From assembly GCA_965204765.1 (NCBI GenBank), contig CBDBFG010000004.1, positions 496,001 through 560,000 on the forward strand: a DNA stretch of 64,000 nucleotides, given 5' to 3'. The position numbers were made by a program, and so were the translations under genes. The notes under the pieces are model-generated. The model had not been told where the DNA came from. It searched no databases and saw only the letters and a program-made list of their open reading frames with translations. The DNA is from CBDBFG01 sp965204765. Lineage in GTDB: Bacteria > Pseudomonadota > Alphaproteobacteria > Caedimonadales > UBA9215. Shown piece by piece: positions 1-9,097 of the stretch. Positions within the stretch are counted from its first letter, which is position 1. Each line of letters begins with the position of its first letter.

Positions 1-231
1 GGTGGTGCTACCTATCAAGTTCCTGTTGAGGTTCGTCCTGAAAGACAGCAAGCTTTGGCTATTAGGTGGTTGATAAATGCTGCAGGTGCCAGGTCTGAAA
101 CAACAATGAAGTATCGTTTAAGCGGAGAGCTCTTAGATGCTTTGCAAAATAAGGGATCTGCAATTAAAAAGCGCGAAGATACGCATAGAATGGCTGAGGC
201 TAACAAAGCTTTCTCACATTATAGATGGTAA
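1..231 (+). CDS. rpsG: 30S ribosomal protein S7, C-terminal part (partial)
   Basis: The open frame enters from the left edge and ends in TAA after 76 codons. The translation (starting GGATYQVPVEVR and ending KAFSHYRW) is the conserved C-terminal half of S7, the 30S head protein that nucleates assembly on 16S rRNA and contacts the mRNA exit channel. It lies 21 bases before fusA, the normal str-operon order rpsL-rpsG-fusA-tuf. The N-terminal half is outside the window. Confidence 0.95.
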   Translation, partial: GGATYQVPVEVRPERQQALAIRWLINAAGARSETTMKYRLSGELLDALQNKGSAIKKREDTHRMAEANKAFSHYRW

Positions 232-252
232 TTTTAAATTAGGGATGTACAC

Positions 253-2331
253 ATGACACGCCAAACGGATATTGCTAAGTATCGTAATATTGGAATAATG
301 GCTCATATTGATGCCGGTAAAACTACAACAACAGAGAGAGTGTTGTATTACACGGGTAAATCTTACAAGATTGGTGAGGTTCATGATGGTGGTGCTACCA
401 TGGATTGGATGGAGCAAGAGCAAGAGCGTGGAATAACTATTACTTCTGCTGCTACGACTTGTTTTTGGAATGATCACCGTATTAATATTATTGATACTCC
501 TGGACACGTTGACTTTACCATTGAGGTGGAGCGTGCTTTGCGTGTGTTGGATGGGGCCGTTGCGGTTTTTGATGCTGTATCTGGTGTTGAACCTCAGTCA
601 GAGACTGTGTGGAGGCAGGCTGATAAGTATAATGTGCCAAGGATTTGTTTTGTTAACAAAATGGACAGAGTTGGTGCAGATTTTTACCGCTGTGTTGATA
701 TGTTCGTTGATAGATTGGGCGCATCTCCTTTGGTGTTACAGCTTCCTATAGGTTCTGAGTCGGAATTTGAGGGAGTTGTTGATTTGGTAAAAATGAAGGC
801 TGTAGTCTGGAAGGACGAAAAGCTGGGTGCGGAATTTAGTTATGTTGACGTTCCTGATGCATTGGCTGATAAAGCACTGGAGTATAGGGCTAAGTTAATA
901 GAAACTGCGGTGGAAGTTGATGATGAAGTTTTAGAGTCTTATCTGGGCGGTGTTGAGCCTGATGAAGAAACATTGAATAAATGTATCAGAATTGGAACAA
1001 TTCAGGGTGTTTTTAATCCGGTATTGTGTGGTACTGCGTTTAAAAATAAAGGTGTGCAGCCGCTTTTGGATGCTGTAGTAAGTTATTTGCCTTCTCCTTT
1101 GGATATAGGGGCTGTGAATGGTGTGAAAGTAAAGGGTAATGAACCTGATTCTAGGGATCCTTCTGATGATTCTCCAGTTTCTGCTTTGGCGTTTAAAATT
1201 ATGACGGACCCGTTTGTGGGTTCTTTGACGTTTGTTCGTGTGTATTCTGGTAAATTAGAAAGTGGTTCTTATATAGCGAACTCTACCAAAGACAAAAGAG
1301 AAAGGGTAGGGCGCATGCTGTTGATGCACGCTAATAGCCGTGAAGATATTAAAGTGGCATGTGCTGGTGATATAGTTGCGCTTTGTGGTTTGAAAGACAC
1401 GGTTACCGGTGATACATTATGTGATAGTTTGAAGCCTATAATTCTTGAAAAAATGGAATTTCCTGATCCGGTTATTGAGGTAGCTGTTGAGCCAAAAACA
1501 AAGGCAGATCAAGAGAAGATGGGAATGGCGTTGGCTAGGCTTGCGCAAGAAGATCCATCTTTTCGAGTGACTACCAATCATGAGAGCAAGCAGACCATTA
1601 TCAAGGGTATGGGTGAGTTGCACTTAGAAATAATCGTGGATAGATTGAAGAGAGAATTCAAGGTTGATGCTGCTGTTGGTGCACCACAAGTTGCGTACAG
1701 AGAGACTATTTCTAAACCTTACCAGGTTGATTATACTCATAAAAAGCAATCTGGTGGAGCTGGACAATTTGCGCGAATTGTTCTGGACTTTGAGCCTTGT
1801 GATCCTGGTGTTGGTTTTTCTTTTGAAAGCAAGATCGTTGGTGGTGCTGTGCCAAAAGAATATATCCCAGGTGTAGAAAAAGGTCTGGTGAGTGCTATGT
1901 CTACCGGAGTGATTGCGGGTTTTCCGATGATTGATTTTAAAGCAACGTTAGTGGATGGTGCTTTTCATGATGTAGACTCTAGCGTTATGGCGTTCGAAAT
2001 TGCTGCTCGTGCAGCATTTAGAGAGGGAATCCCTAAAGCTTCCCCTAAGTTGTTAGAGCCAATTATGAAGGTTGAAGTTGTTACTCCTGAGGATTACATG
2101 GGTGATATTATAGGTGATTTGAATAGTCGTAGAGGTCAGGTTGGTAGTATGGATCAAAGAGGTAATGCCCGTGTTATAGATGCTATGGTGCCGTTGGCTA
2201 ATATGTTTGGTTATGTTAATAATCTGCGATCTATGTCGCAAGGAAGAGCTAACTATACTATGCAGTTTGATCACTATGAGGCTGTGCCGCAGAACGTGTC
2301 TGATGAAGTAAAGGAAAAATATTCATCATAA
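253..2331 (+). CDS. fusA: Elongation factor G
   Basis: This 692-residue GTPase drives ribosomal translocation and, with RRF, ribosome recycling. The P-loop AHIDAGKTTTTE lies at residues 17-28, followed by the switch-II motif DTPGHVDF and the guanine-specificity motif NKMDR. Domains II to V follow at full length, including the domain IV segment around YRETISKPYQVDYTHKKQSGG. The ATG at 253 sits just after rpsG. The gene is intact, of normal family length and part of the str operon with rpsG and tuf. Confidence 0.98.
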   Translation: MTRQTDIAKYRNIGIMAHIDAGKTTTTERVLYYTGKSYKIGEVHDGGATMDWMEQEQERGITITSAATTCFWNDHRINIIDTPGHVDFTIEVERALRVLDGAVAVFDAVSGVEPQSETVWRQADKYNVPRICFVNKMDRVGADFYRCVDMFVDRLGASPLVLQLPIGSESEFEGVVDLVKMKAVVWKDEKLGAEFSYVDVPDALADKALEYRAKLIETAVEVDDEVLESYLGGVEPDEETLNKCIRIGTIQGVFNPVLCGTAFKNKGVQPLLDAVVSYLPSPLDIGAVNGVKVKGNEPDSRDPSDDSPVSALAFKIMTDPFVGSLTFVRVYSGKLESGSYIANSTKDKRERVGRMLLMHANSREDIKVACAGDIVALCGLKDTVTGDTLCDSLKPIILEKMEFPDPVIEVAVEPKTKADQEKMGMALARLAQEDPSFRVTTNHESKQTIIKGMGELHLEIIVDRLKREFKVDAAVGAPQVAYRETISKPYQVDYTHKKQSGGAGQFARIVLDFEPCDPGVGFSFESKIVGGAVPKEYIPGVEKGLVSAMSTGVIAGFPMIDFKATLVDGAFHDVDSSVMAFEIAARAAFREGIPKASPKLLEPIMKVEVVTPEDYMGDIIGDLNSRRGQVGSMDQRGNARVIDAMVPLANMFGYVNNLRSMSQGRANYTMQFDHYEAVPQNVSDEVKEKYSS

Positions 2332-2388
2332 GTGTGTGAAAGTGTTTAAAGCTATAAATTGATAATTAAAGATGTATGGAAGGTAGAG

Positions 2389-3579
2389 ATGAGCAAGGAG
2401 AAGTTTGAGAGGAATAAGCCTCACGTTAATATAGGAACGATAGGTCACGTTGATCATGGTAAGACTACGTTGACGGCTGCGATTACGAAGGTATTGGGAG
2501 ATGCTGGAGGAGCTGAGTTTACGGATTATGATCAGATAGATAAGGCACCTGAGGAGAAGGCTAGGGGTATAACGATTAATACTTCTCATGTTGAGTATGA
2601 GACGGAGAATCGTCATTATGCGCACGTTGATTGTCCTGGTCACGCGGATTATGTGAAGAACATGATTACTGGAGCTGCGCAGATGGATGGTGGTATATTG
2701 GTTGTGAATGCTGCTGATGGTCCTATGCCTCAGACACGTGAGCACATACTTTTGGCCCGTCAGGTTAACGTTCCTGCGTTGGTTGTTTATATGAACAAGG
2801 TTGATCAGGTTGATGACGAGGAGTTGTTGGATTTGGTTGAGTTGGAGATTCGTGAGTTATTGAGTAGTTATGAGTTTCCTGGTGATGATATACCGATTAT
2901 TAGAGGTTCTGCGCTTTGTGCGTTGGAAGGTAGGGAAGATAAGATAGGTCGTGATTCTATTTTAGAATTAATGAAGTCTGTTGATAGTTTTATACCTGAG
3001 CCTAAGCGTGATATAGACAAGCCATTTTTGATGCCGATAGAGGATGTATTTTCGATATCTGGTCGTGGTACGGTTGTTACAGGTCGAGTTGAGCGTGGTA
3101 TTGTTAAGGTTGGTGACGAGATAGAGATGGTTGGTATACGAGATACTAGCAAGACTACTGTTACTGGTGTAGAGATGTTCCGTAAGCTTTTGGATGAAGG
3201 TCGAGCTGGTGATAACGTTGGAGTGTTGCTTCGAGGAGTTGGTCGAGAGGATATAGAGCGTGGTCAAGTTTTGGCGCATCCTGGTACGGTATCTCCACAT
3301 ACGGAGTTTGAGTGTGAGGCTTATGTTCTTACTAAGGAAGAGGGTGGGCGTCATACGCCGTTTTTTGGTAATTATCGCCCGCAGTTTTATTTTAGGACGA
3401 CAGATGTTACTGGTTCTGTAGAGTTGTTGGGTGGTAAAGAGATGGTTATGCCCGGTGACAATGTGAAGATGAAAGTTCAGTTGATATCTCCGATAGCTAT
3501 GGATGAGGGTGATCGTTTTGCTATTCGTGAGGGTGGTAGAACTGTTGGTGCTGGTGTTATTAGTAAAATTATTAAATAG
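2389..3579 (+). CDS. tuf: Elongation factor Tu
   Basis: EF-Tu (396 residues) delivers aminoacyl-tRNA to the ribosomal A site. It has the G1 motif GHVDHGKTTL, DCPGHADY and NKVDQVDD (the NKxD motif), then beta-barrel domains 2 and 3 ending VGAGVISKIIK. The frame is open further upstream, but MSKEKFERNKPHVNIG is the canonical start, with AGGTAGAG ahead of the ATG. It lies between fusA and rpsJ, joining the str and S10 operons. Codon choice differs visibly from its neighbours: AAG for Lys, GAG for Glu and ACG for Thr dominate here, while adjacent genes mix in many AAA and GAA codons. This could reflect expression-driven selection or replacement by recombination. Confidence 0.98.
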   Translation: MSKEKFERNKPHVNIGTIGHVDHGKTTLTAAITKVLGDAGGAEFTDYDQIDKAPEEKARGITINTSHVEYETENRHYAHVDCPGHADYVKNMITGAAQMDGGILVVNAADGPMPQTREHILLARQVNVPALVVYMNKVDQVDDEELLDLVELEIRELLSSYEFPGDDIPIIRGSALCALEGREDKIGRDSILELMKSVDSFIPEPKRDIDKPFLMPIEDVFSISGRGTVVTGRVERGIVKVGDEIEMVGIRDTSKTTVTGVEMFRKLLDEGRAGDNVGVLLRGVGREDIERGQVLAHPGTVSPHTEFECEAYVLTKEEGGRHTPFFGNYRPQFYFRTTDVTGSVELLGGKEMVMPGDNVKMKVQLISPIAMDEGDRFAIREGGRTVGAGVISKIIK

Positions 3580-3637
3580 TTGTTGAATAGATCTTTGTTG
3601 TTGTGTTAGATTACGCAGCATATGTTGGATATATACG

Positions 3638-3946
3638 ATGGAAAATCAAAATATTAGGATAAGACTGAAAGCATTTGATCATAAAATATTGGATCGCTCT
3701 GCTTTGGAAATAGTAAAAACTGCAGAGAGAACTGGAGCTGAAATTCATGGTCCTGTGCCTTTGCCAAATAGAAGGTCTGTTTATACTGTGAACAGGTCTC
3801 CTCATATTGATAAGAAATCTCGTGAGCAGTTTGAGATTAGAACTCATAAGAGAGTCATAGACATTATGAAGTGGAATCCTCAGACTGTTGATGCTCTGAT
3901 GAAGTTAGATTTAGCTTCTGGTGTTGATGTTGAGATAAAGTTATAA
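3638..3946 (+). CDS. rpsJ: 30S ribosomal protein S10
   Basis: S10 (102 residues) is a 30S head protein and, as NusE, part of transcription antitermination complexes. The core RIRLKAFDHKILDRSA and the loop region PLPNRRSVYTVNRSPH are typical and the length is normal. It is the first gene of the S10 cluster, 58 bases after tuf with no terminator visible in the gap, so read-through from tuf is likely. Confidence 0.97.
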   Translation: MENQNIRIRLKAFDHKILDRSALEIVKTAERTGAEIHGPVPLPNRRSVYTVNRSPHIDKKSREQFEIRTHKRVIDIMKWNPQTVDALMKLDLASGVDVEIKL

Positions 3947-3970
3947 CAATAAATAGATTATGGATAGAAT

Positions 3971-4711
3971 ATGCGTACTGGTTTGATAGGTACAAAGATT
4001 GGTATGACAAGTATATTTTCTGATATTGGAGAATATACCGCTGTTACTTTGGTGGAAGTTAAAGATTGTCAGGTTGTTGATATTAAGCGCTCTTCGGAAC
4101 GTGGGTATAATGCTGTTTTGTTGGGAATTGGTTCTGTAAAGCAAAAAAATGTTTCCAAGCCTCTTAAGGGTTATTTTGCAAAGCAAAAGGTAGAGCCTAA
4201 AAGTAAGTTGAAAGAGTTTTTAGTTTCTGAAGATTGCTTGTTGAATGTGGGTGATACGATGTGTGTTACTCATTTTGTTCCTGGTCAAGTGGTGGATGTT
4301 TCTGCTCGTTCTATTGGTAAAGGATTTGCCGGTGTGATGAAACGTCATAACTTTAGTGGGTTGCGCGCTTCTCATGGTGTGTCTATTTCGCACCGTAGTC
4401 ACGGTTCTACTGGTCAATGTCAAGATCCTGGTAAGGTTTTTAAAGGGAAAAAGATGGCTGGTCAAATGGGTAACAAAAGAGTGACTGTGCAGAATTTACA
4501 AGTTGTAAAGGTTTTTCCCGAGGATAACTTGATCGCCATCAAAGGTGCAATTCCTGGATCTAAAGGTGGAATGGTAGAGTTAAAAGATTCCGTTAAAAAA
4601 ATTATTAAACTGGATTTGCCTCTTCCTGCGGCTTTAAAAGTAAATGGTGCGGATTCTAAAAAAGCTGTAGAAGACGTTGTGTCAAAGAAAACTGAAACTA
4701 AGTCTGAGTAA
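3971..4711 (+). CDS. rplC: 50S ribosomal protein L3
   Basis: L3 (246 residues) is an early-assembly 50S protein whose loop reaches the peptidyl transferase centre. The start MRTGLIGTKIGMTSIF and the region SHGVSISHRSHGSTGQ are diagnostic. The last 20 or so residues, after LPAALKVNG, are a Lys/Glu-rich tail (VEDVVSKKTETKSE) longer than in many bacteria. It is in the S10 cluster order rpsJ-rplC-rplD, with 5 bases before rplD. Confidence 0.96.
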   Translation: MRTGLIGTKIGMTSIFSDIGEYTAVTLVEVKDCQVVDIKRSSERGYNAVLLGIGSVKQKNVSKPLKGYFAKQKVEPKSKLKEFLVSEDCLLNVGDTMCVTHFVPGQVVDVSARSIGKGFAGVMKRHNFSGLRASHGVSISHRSHGSTGQCQDPGKVFKGKKMAGQMGNKRVTVQNLQVVKVFPEDNLIAIKGAIPGSKGGMVELKDSVKKIIKLDLPLPAALKVNGADSKKAVEDVVSKKTETKSE

Positions 4712-4716
4712 GAGCA

Positions 4717-5337
4717 ATGGAAATTGAATTAAAAAATTGGCAAAATAAGGGTGTTGGTAAGGTAAAGCTCCAACAATCAATTTTTGGATGTGAGGTTCGT
4801 GAGGATATAATTGCCAGAGTTGTTCATTGGCAGTTAGCAAAGCGTAGATCTGGTACGCATAATACTAAGCGTATTGGTGATGTAAGTGGTACAACGAAGA
4901 AGCCTTTTAGGCAAAAGGGAACTGGTAATGCCCGTCAAGGTAGTTTGCGTTCTCCTCATATGAGGGGTGGTGCGACTATGCATGGTCCTTTGAGTAAATC
5001 TTATGATTACTCGTTGCCTAAAAAAGTTCGCAAAGCTGGTTTGTGCAGCATTTTATCTTCAAGATTCTCTAGTAAAAATATTATGGTTTTTGATGACCTT
5101 TCAATAAAAGATTCCAAGACAAAATCTTTGCTAGTTGGGTTAAAGAAATGTGGTATTTCATCTGGTTTGTTTGTTGATGCTGATAAGGTCAATGAGTCAT
5201 TTGTGCAGGCTTCTGCTAATATTCATAATATCAACGTTTTGCCTGTTTGTGGTTTGAATGTATATGATATTATGCGTCATGAAACAATTATATTTACTAA
5301 GAGTGCAATTGATAGTATAGGAGGCCGTTTGGCATGA
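4717..5337 (+). CDS. rplD: 50S ribosomal protein L4
   Basis: L4 (206 residues) binds 23S rRNA, and its extended loop lines the peptide exit tunnel. The loop is visible as RQKGTGNARQGSLRSPHMRGG, followed by the globular C-terminal half. The stop overlaps the rplW start (ATGA), indicating translational coupling. In Escherichia coli L4 autoregulates the S10 operon, but no such leader hairpin was recognised here. Confidence 0.95.
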   Translation: MEIELKNWQNKGVGKVKLQQSIFGCEVREDIIARVVHWQLAKRRSGTHNTKRIGDVSGTTKKPFRQKGTGNARQGSLRSPHMRGGATMHGPLSKSYDYSLPKKVRKAGLCSILSSRFSSKNIMVFDDLSIKDSKTKSLLVGLKKCGISSGLFVDADKVNESFVQASANIHNINVLPVCGLNVYDIMRHETIIFTKSAIDSIGGRLA

Positions 5338-5663
5338 GTAACAGGTCTTTCGTTAAAAGCGGCAATACGTTAAGTATTGAACGTGCTTATAATATAATAA
5401 AGAAGCCAGTGGTGACCGAGAAGAGCACCTTAGTTTCTCAATATCGCCAATTTGTATTCGAAGTTGTACAGGATACCAATAAGATAGAGGTAAAACAGGC
5501 TGTCGAAAGTATTTTTAAGGTAAAAGTGCAGTCTGTAAATATTAATAATAAAAATGGTAAAAGCAAACGCTTTAAGGGAAGGCTTGGTAATCGGTCTGAT
5601 AGGAAATTTGCTTTTGTTACCTTGTTAGAAGGTTATACTATTGATACTGGAGTGGGGGTATAA
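5334..5663 (+). CDS. rplW: 50S ribosomal protein L23
   Basis: L23 (109 residues) sits at the tunnel exit and docks trigger factor and SRP. The core IIKKPVVTEKST and the basic loop with NKNGKSKRFKGRLG are typical. An N-terminal extension of about 18 residues precedes the conserved core, consistent with the ATG that overlaps the rplD stop. rplB begins one base after its stop. Confidence 0.94.
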   Translation: MSNRSFVKSGNTLSIERAYNIIKKPVVTEKSTLVSQYRQFVFEVVQDTNKIEVKQAVESIFKVKVQSVNINNKNGKSKRFKGRLGNRSDRKFAFVTLLEGYTIDTGVGV

Positions 5664-5664
5664 T

Positions 5665-6492
5665 ATGGCTTTAAAAGAATATAAACCTATTACTCCTGGG
5701 CAAAGAGGGTTGGTTCTTGTGGATAGATCTTCTCTTTGGAAGGGTAAGCCAGTAAAGAAATTAACTTCGGGGCTTACCAAGTCTGGAGGACGAAATAACG
5801 ATGGTAGAATAACCAGTAGGCATAAAGGTGGCGGTCATAAGCGATCTTACCGTATGATAGATTTTAAACGTAATAAAGACGATTTATTTGCTACTGTAGA
5901 GCGTATTGAGTATGATCCTAATCGTAGTGCTTTTGTTGCCTTGATCAAATATGAAGATGGTGAGTTATCGTATATATTAGCGCCGCAGCGTATCAATATT
6001 GGTGATAAAGTAATTTCTGGGAAAAAAGTTGATATTAAGCCCGGTAATACGCTGGAATTAAGAGATATTCCTGTGGGTACTATTGTACATAATATCGAGA
6101 TGAAGCCTTTAAAAGGAGGGCAAATTGCTAGGTCTGCGGGATCTTATGCGCAAATTGTTGGTCGTGACCTTGGATTTGTCGCCTTGAAGTTGTCTTCTGG
6201 AGAGCAAAGAAAATTCCTTGATAGATGTCGTGCTACTGTTGGTGCTGTCTCTAATACGGACCAAAAGAATATCAATTTCGGTAAGGCTGGTAGATCTAGG
6301 TGGTGTGGCAAGAGGCCTCATGTGCGAGGTGTGGTAATGAACCCTGTAGATCATCCTCATGGGGGTGGTGAAGGAAAGAGTTCTGGAGGAAGGCATCCTG
6401 TTACTCCTTGGGGTGTTTCGACTAAAGGTAAGAAAACTCGTAAAGTTAACAATAGATCTGATAAGTATATTGTTAGTCGTAAGAAAAAATAG
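5665..6492 (+). CDS. rplB: 50S ribosomal protein L2
   Basis: L2 (275 residues) is a universal 50S protein near the peptidyl transferase centre, needed for subunit association. The C-terminal motif NPVDHPHGGGEGKSSGGR, which carries the key histidine, is intact. The start MALKEYKPITPG is canonical and preceded by GGGGGT; a longer in-frame extension upstream was discarded because it overlaps rplW. Confidence 0.97.
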   Translation: MALKEYKPITPGQRGLVLVDRSSLWKGKPVKKLTSGLTKSGGRNNDGRITSRHKGGGHKRSYRMIDFKRNKDDLFATVERIEYDPNRSAFVALIKYEDGELSYILAPQRINIGDKVISGKKVDIKPGNTLELRDIPVGTIVHNIEMKPLKGGQIARSAGSYAQIVGRDLGFVALKLSSGEQRKFLDRCRATVGAVSNTDQKNINFGKAGRSRWCGKRPHVRGVVMNPVDHPHGGGEGKSSGGRHPVTPWGVSTKGKKTRKVNNRSDKYIVSRKKK

Positions 6493-6505
6493 TTAGGTGG
6501 TTTGA

Positions 6506-6784
6506 ATGGCACGGTCGGTTTGGAAAGGACCATTTGTTGATGGTTATTTGTTAAAAAAAGCAGATGCTAGTCATAGCAGTGGCAGAAAAGATGTTATTAA
6601 GACTTGGTCCAGAAGATCTACTATTTTACCTCAATTTGTAGGGTTGACTTTTGGTGTGCATAACGGTAAAAAATTCGTGCCAGTTTTAGTATCTGAGGAT
6701 ATGGTTGGTCATAAATTGGGTGAGTTTGCTCCTACTAGGACATATTATGGTCATGGGGCTGATAAAAAAGCTAAGAAAAGGTAG
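6506..6784 (+). CDS. rpsS: 30S ribosomal protein S19
   Basis: S19 (92 residues) is a 30S head protein that forms a complex with S13 and contacts tRNA. The start MARSVWKGPFVDGYLL and the motif VHNGKKFVPV are diagnostic. It lies between rplB and rplV in the standard S10 order; the stop comes six bases before the preferred rplV start. Confidence 0.97.
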   Translation: MARSVWKGPFVDGYLLKKADASHSSGRKDVIKTWSRRSTILPQFVGLTFGVHNGKKFVPVLVSEDMVGHKLGEFAPTRTYYGHGADKKAKKR

Positions 6785-6789
6785 TGATA

Positions 6790-7170
6790 ATGGCGAAGAA
6801 ATCATCGGTACGTCGTTTGGGTGATAAAGAGGCTCGTTCTTTTTTGCGTAATATTCGTATAAGTCCTCAAAAATTAAATGTTGTAGCTTCGTGCATACGT
6901 GGTAAGCATGTTAGCGAAGCTTTGGACTCTTTAGAGTTTTCTGGCAAAAGGGTTGCGCGTGATGTGTACAAATCGTTATTGTCTGCTATTGCTAATGCGG
7001 AAGAGAATCACGGTTTAGATATAGATGGTTTATACGTAAAGGAAGCAAGTGTAGGTAAATCTATGGTGATGAAGAGGTTTCATGCCCGCGCAAGAGGGCG
7101 TGGGGCTAGAATACTGAAGTATTTTAGTAATTTAAATATAGTGCTGCAAGAACGTAAAGGGAGTGCGTAA
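6790..7170 (+). CDS. rplV: 50S ribosomal protein L22
   Basis: L22 (126 residues) lines the exit tunnel through its beta-hairpin, seen here as VMKRFHARARGRGARI. An in-frame GTG two codons upstream overlaps the rpsS stop. The ATG at 6790 is preferred because the AAAAGG ribosome-binding site sits about 9 bases before it and MAKKSSVRRLG is a natural start. The stop overlaps the rpsC ATG by one base (TAATG). Confidence 0.95.
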   Translation: MAKKSSVRRLGDKEARSFLRNIRISPQKLNVVASCIRGKHVSEALDSLEFSGKRVARDVYKSLLSAIANAEENHGLDIDGLYVKEASVGKSMVMKRFHARARGRGARILKYFSNLNIVLQERKGSA

Positions 7171-7847
7171 TGGGACAAAAGGTTAACCCAATAGGTTTAC
7201 GTTTAGGGATAGTGCGTGATTGGGACTCTAGATGGTATGCTGGCAAGAATTATGCTAAGTTGTTGATTCAGGATACTATGATTCGTAAGTTTATTATGCA
7301 AAAATTTCGCAAGTCTGGTGTTGCCAAAGTTGTCGTAGAGCGTCCAGCGAAAAAGGCAGTTGTGAATATATACACTTCCAAGCCTGGCGTGATTATTGGT
7401 AAAAAAGGTGCTGATATAGAGAAGTTGAAAAACAAATTATCTCTATTGACAGAATCTGATGTAAGTTTGAATATTGTAGAAGTTCGCAAAGCTGATATTG
7501 ATGCAACCTTGGTCTCTCAGTCCATTGCACAACAGATAGAAGGTCGTGTTAATTACCGTAGAGCTATGAAAAAGGCAATGACTAATTCTTTGCGTTCAGG
7601 TGCTGAAGGTATAAGGATTTTAGTGGCAGGTCGTCTAGCAGGTGCTGAAATTGCTCGTAGTGAGGAATATAGAGAAGGAAGAGTGCCATTGCATACTTTG
7701 CGTGCTGATATAGACTATGCTACTGCAGAGGCAAATACTACTTATGGTATCATTGGTGTAAAAGTTTGGATATTTCGTGGTGAGGTTGTTAGCGATAGTG
7801 CGAGTGAGCAATTATCTCATCAAACAAAGACAGTTATGTCTTCATAA
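7170..7847 (+). CDS. rpsC: 30S ribosomal protein S3
   Basis: S3 (225 residues) lines the mRNA entry channel and contributes to helicase activity. The start MGQKVNPIGLRLG and the KH-domain loop PGVIIGKKGADIEKL are textbook; the C-terminal domain ends with IIGVKVWIFRGEV plus a short tail. It is coupled to rplV by TAATG. In alphaproteobacteria, as here, rplP and rpmC follow. Confidence 0.97.
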   Translation: MGQKVNPIGLRLGIVRDWDSRWYAGKNYAKLLIQDTMIRKFIMQKFRKSGVAKVVVERPAKKAVVNIYTSKPGVIIGKKGADIEKLKNKLSLLTESDVSLNIVEVRKADIDATLVSQSIAQQIEGRVNYRRAMKKAMTNSLRSGAEGIRILVAGRLAGAEIARSEEYREGRVPLHTLRADIDYATAEANTTYGIIGVKVWIFRGEVVSDSASEQLSHQTKTVMSS

Positions 7848-7862
7848 ATTTATGGTGTGAAT

Positions 7863-8282
7863 ATGTTATTACCTAAGAAAACTAAATTTAGAAAGCAGCA
7901 TAAAGGGCGTATTCATGGTATTGCTAAGGGTGGCAGTAGTTTGAATTTTGGTAATTTTGGTTTGAAAGCTTTAGAGCCAGAAAGAATTACTTCTCGTCAA
8001 ATTGAAGCTGCTAGAAGAGCAATTACTCGTCACTTACGTAGATCTGGGAGAGTATGGATTAGAATGTTTCCTGATGTGCCAGTTTCTAGTAAGCCTGCAG
8101 AGGTTAGGATGGGTAAAGGAAAAGGTAGTCCTGAATTTTGGGCATTCAGGGTGAAGCCTGGTCGTGTTATGTTTGAGCTTGATGGTGTATCTGAGGAGCT
8201 TGCTAGAGGAGCGTTTGAGCGTGCTTCTGCTAAATTACCCATTAGGACTAAGTTTGTAGTTCGTGTTGCAGCAAGAGGTTAA
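7863..8282 (+). CDS. rplP: 50S ribosomal protein L16
   Basis: L16 (139 residues) helps position tRNA in the A site. MLLPKKTKFRKQHKGR is the canonical start, so the ATG at 7863 is chosen over the GTG six bases upstream. The conserved RVWIRMFPDVPVSSKP and GKGKGSPEFWAF segments are present. The stop is one base before the rpmC ATG. Confidence 0.96.
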   Translation: MLLPKKTKFRKQHKGRIHGIAKGGSSLNFGNFGLKALEPERITSRQIEAARRAITRHLRRSGRVWIRMFPDVPVSSKPAEVRMGKGKGSPEFWAFRVKPGRVMFELDGVSEELARGAFERASAKLPIRTKFVVRVAARG

Positions 8283-8283
8283 G

Positions 8284-8475
8284 ATGAAAATAGTGGATTT
8301 GCGTGCTAAGAGTGTTGCAGAATTAAAGGATTTATTATTGCAATCTAAGAAAGAAAGTTTTAACTTACGTTTTCAGAAAGTTAATGGTAACTTGTCAGCG
8401 CTGGATCAGTTGCATAAGTTGCGTAAAAGAGTAGCAAGAATAAAGACTATAATGGTTGAAAAGCAAAAAAATTAG
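8284..8475 (+). CDS. rpmC: 50S ribosomal protein L29
   Basis: L29 (63 residues) is a two-helix protein at the tunnel exit beside L23. The sequence MKIVDLRAKSVAELKDLL and the C-terminal VARIKTIMVEKQ match the family. It lies one base after the rplP stop and just before rpsQ. The in-frame extension into rplP is not needed for the fold and was rejected. Confidence 0.95.
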   Translation: MKIVDLRAKSVAELKDLLLQSKKESFNLRFQKVNGNLSALDQLHKLRKRVARIKTIMVEKQKN

Positions 8476-8484
8476 GAGTTTATG

Positions 8485-8715
8485 ATGCCACGTAGGGTGT
8501 TGCAAGGTAAGGTTGTAAGTGATAAATCTGATAAAACTTTGATTGTTAGTGTGGATAGAAAATTCATTCATTCTAAATACAAAAAGTTTATCACTAGATC
8601 AAAACGCTATGCGGCTCATGATGAAGAGAATAAGTATTGTGTCGGAGATGAGGTGCGTATACGTGAGTGTAGGCCAATATCGAAGCGTAAGTGTTGGGAA
8701 GTAATTGCTGAATAG
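8485..8715 (+). CDS. rpsQ: 30S ribosomal protein S17
   Basis: S17 (76 residues) is a primary 16S rRNA-binding OB-fold protein. The sequence MPRRVLQGKVVSDKSDKT and the motif GDEVRIRECRPISKRK are diagnostic. Two consecutive ATGs are possible; the second (8485) leaves better spacing from AGGAG. It sits between rpmC and rplN as expected for the spc junction. Confidence 0.95.
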   Translation: MPRRVLQGKVVSDKSDKTLIVSVDRKFIHSKYKKFITRSKRYAAHDEENKYCVGDEVRIRECRPISKRKCWEVIAE

Positions 8716-8728
8716 TTAGAGGAATAAA

Positions 8729-9097
8729 ATGATTCGTGAGCAATCAAGGCTGTTTGTTGCTGATAACTCTGGTGCTAAAGAGGTAGAGTGCATTAGAGTA
8801 TTGGGGGGGTCTCGTAAAAAGTATGCTTCTGTTGGAGATATTGTTGTCGTAACAGTGAAAGCGGCCACGCCTGATAGGCGTGTAAAAAAAGGTGATGTGT
8901 GTAAGGCTGTTGTTGTGCGTTCCAGCAAAGGAGTGCAACGTGATGATGGTAGTGAGATAAGATTTGATAATAATGCAGCTGTCCTTGTCAATAATAATAA
9001 AGAGCCTGTCGGTACTCGTATTTTTGGTCCAGTTGTAAGAGAATTACGAGCAAAAGGCTTTATGAAGATTGTTTCTTTAGCTCCTGAGGTGTTGTGA
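8729..9097 (+). CDS. rplN: 50S ribosomal protein L14
   Basis: L14 (122 residues) forms part of the intersubunit bridge with 16S rRNA. The start MIREQSRLFVADNSGAKE and the block NNAAVLVNNNKEPVGTRIFG are typical, and the length is exactly that of the family. AGAGGAA precedes the ATG. Its stop overlaps the rplX start (TGATG). Confidence 0.97.
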   Translation: MIREQSRLFVADNSGAKEVECIRVLGGSRKKYASVGDIVVVTVKAATPDRRVKKGDVCKAVVVRSSKGVQRDDGSEIRFDNNAAVLVNNNKEPVGTRIFGPVVRELRAKGFMKIVSLAPEVL

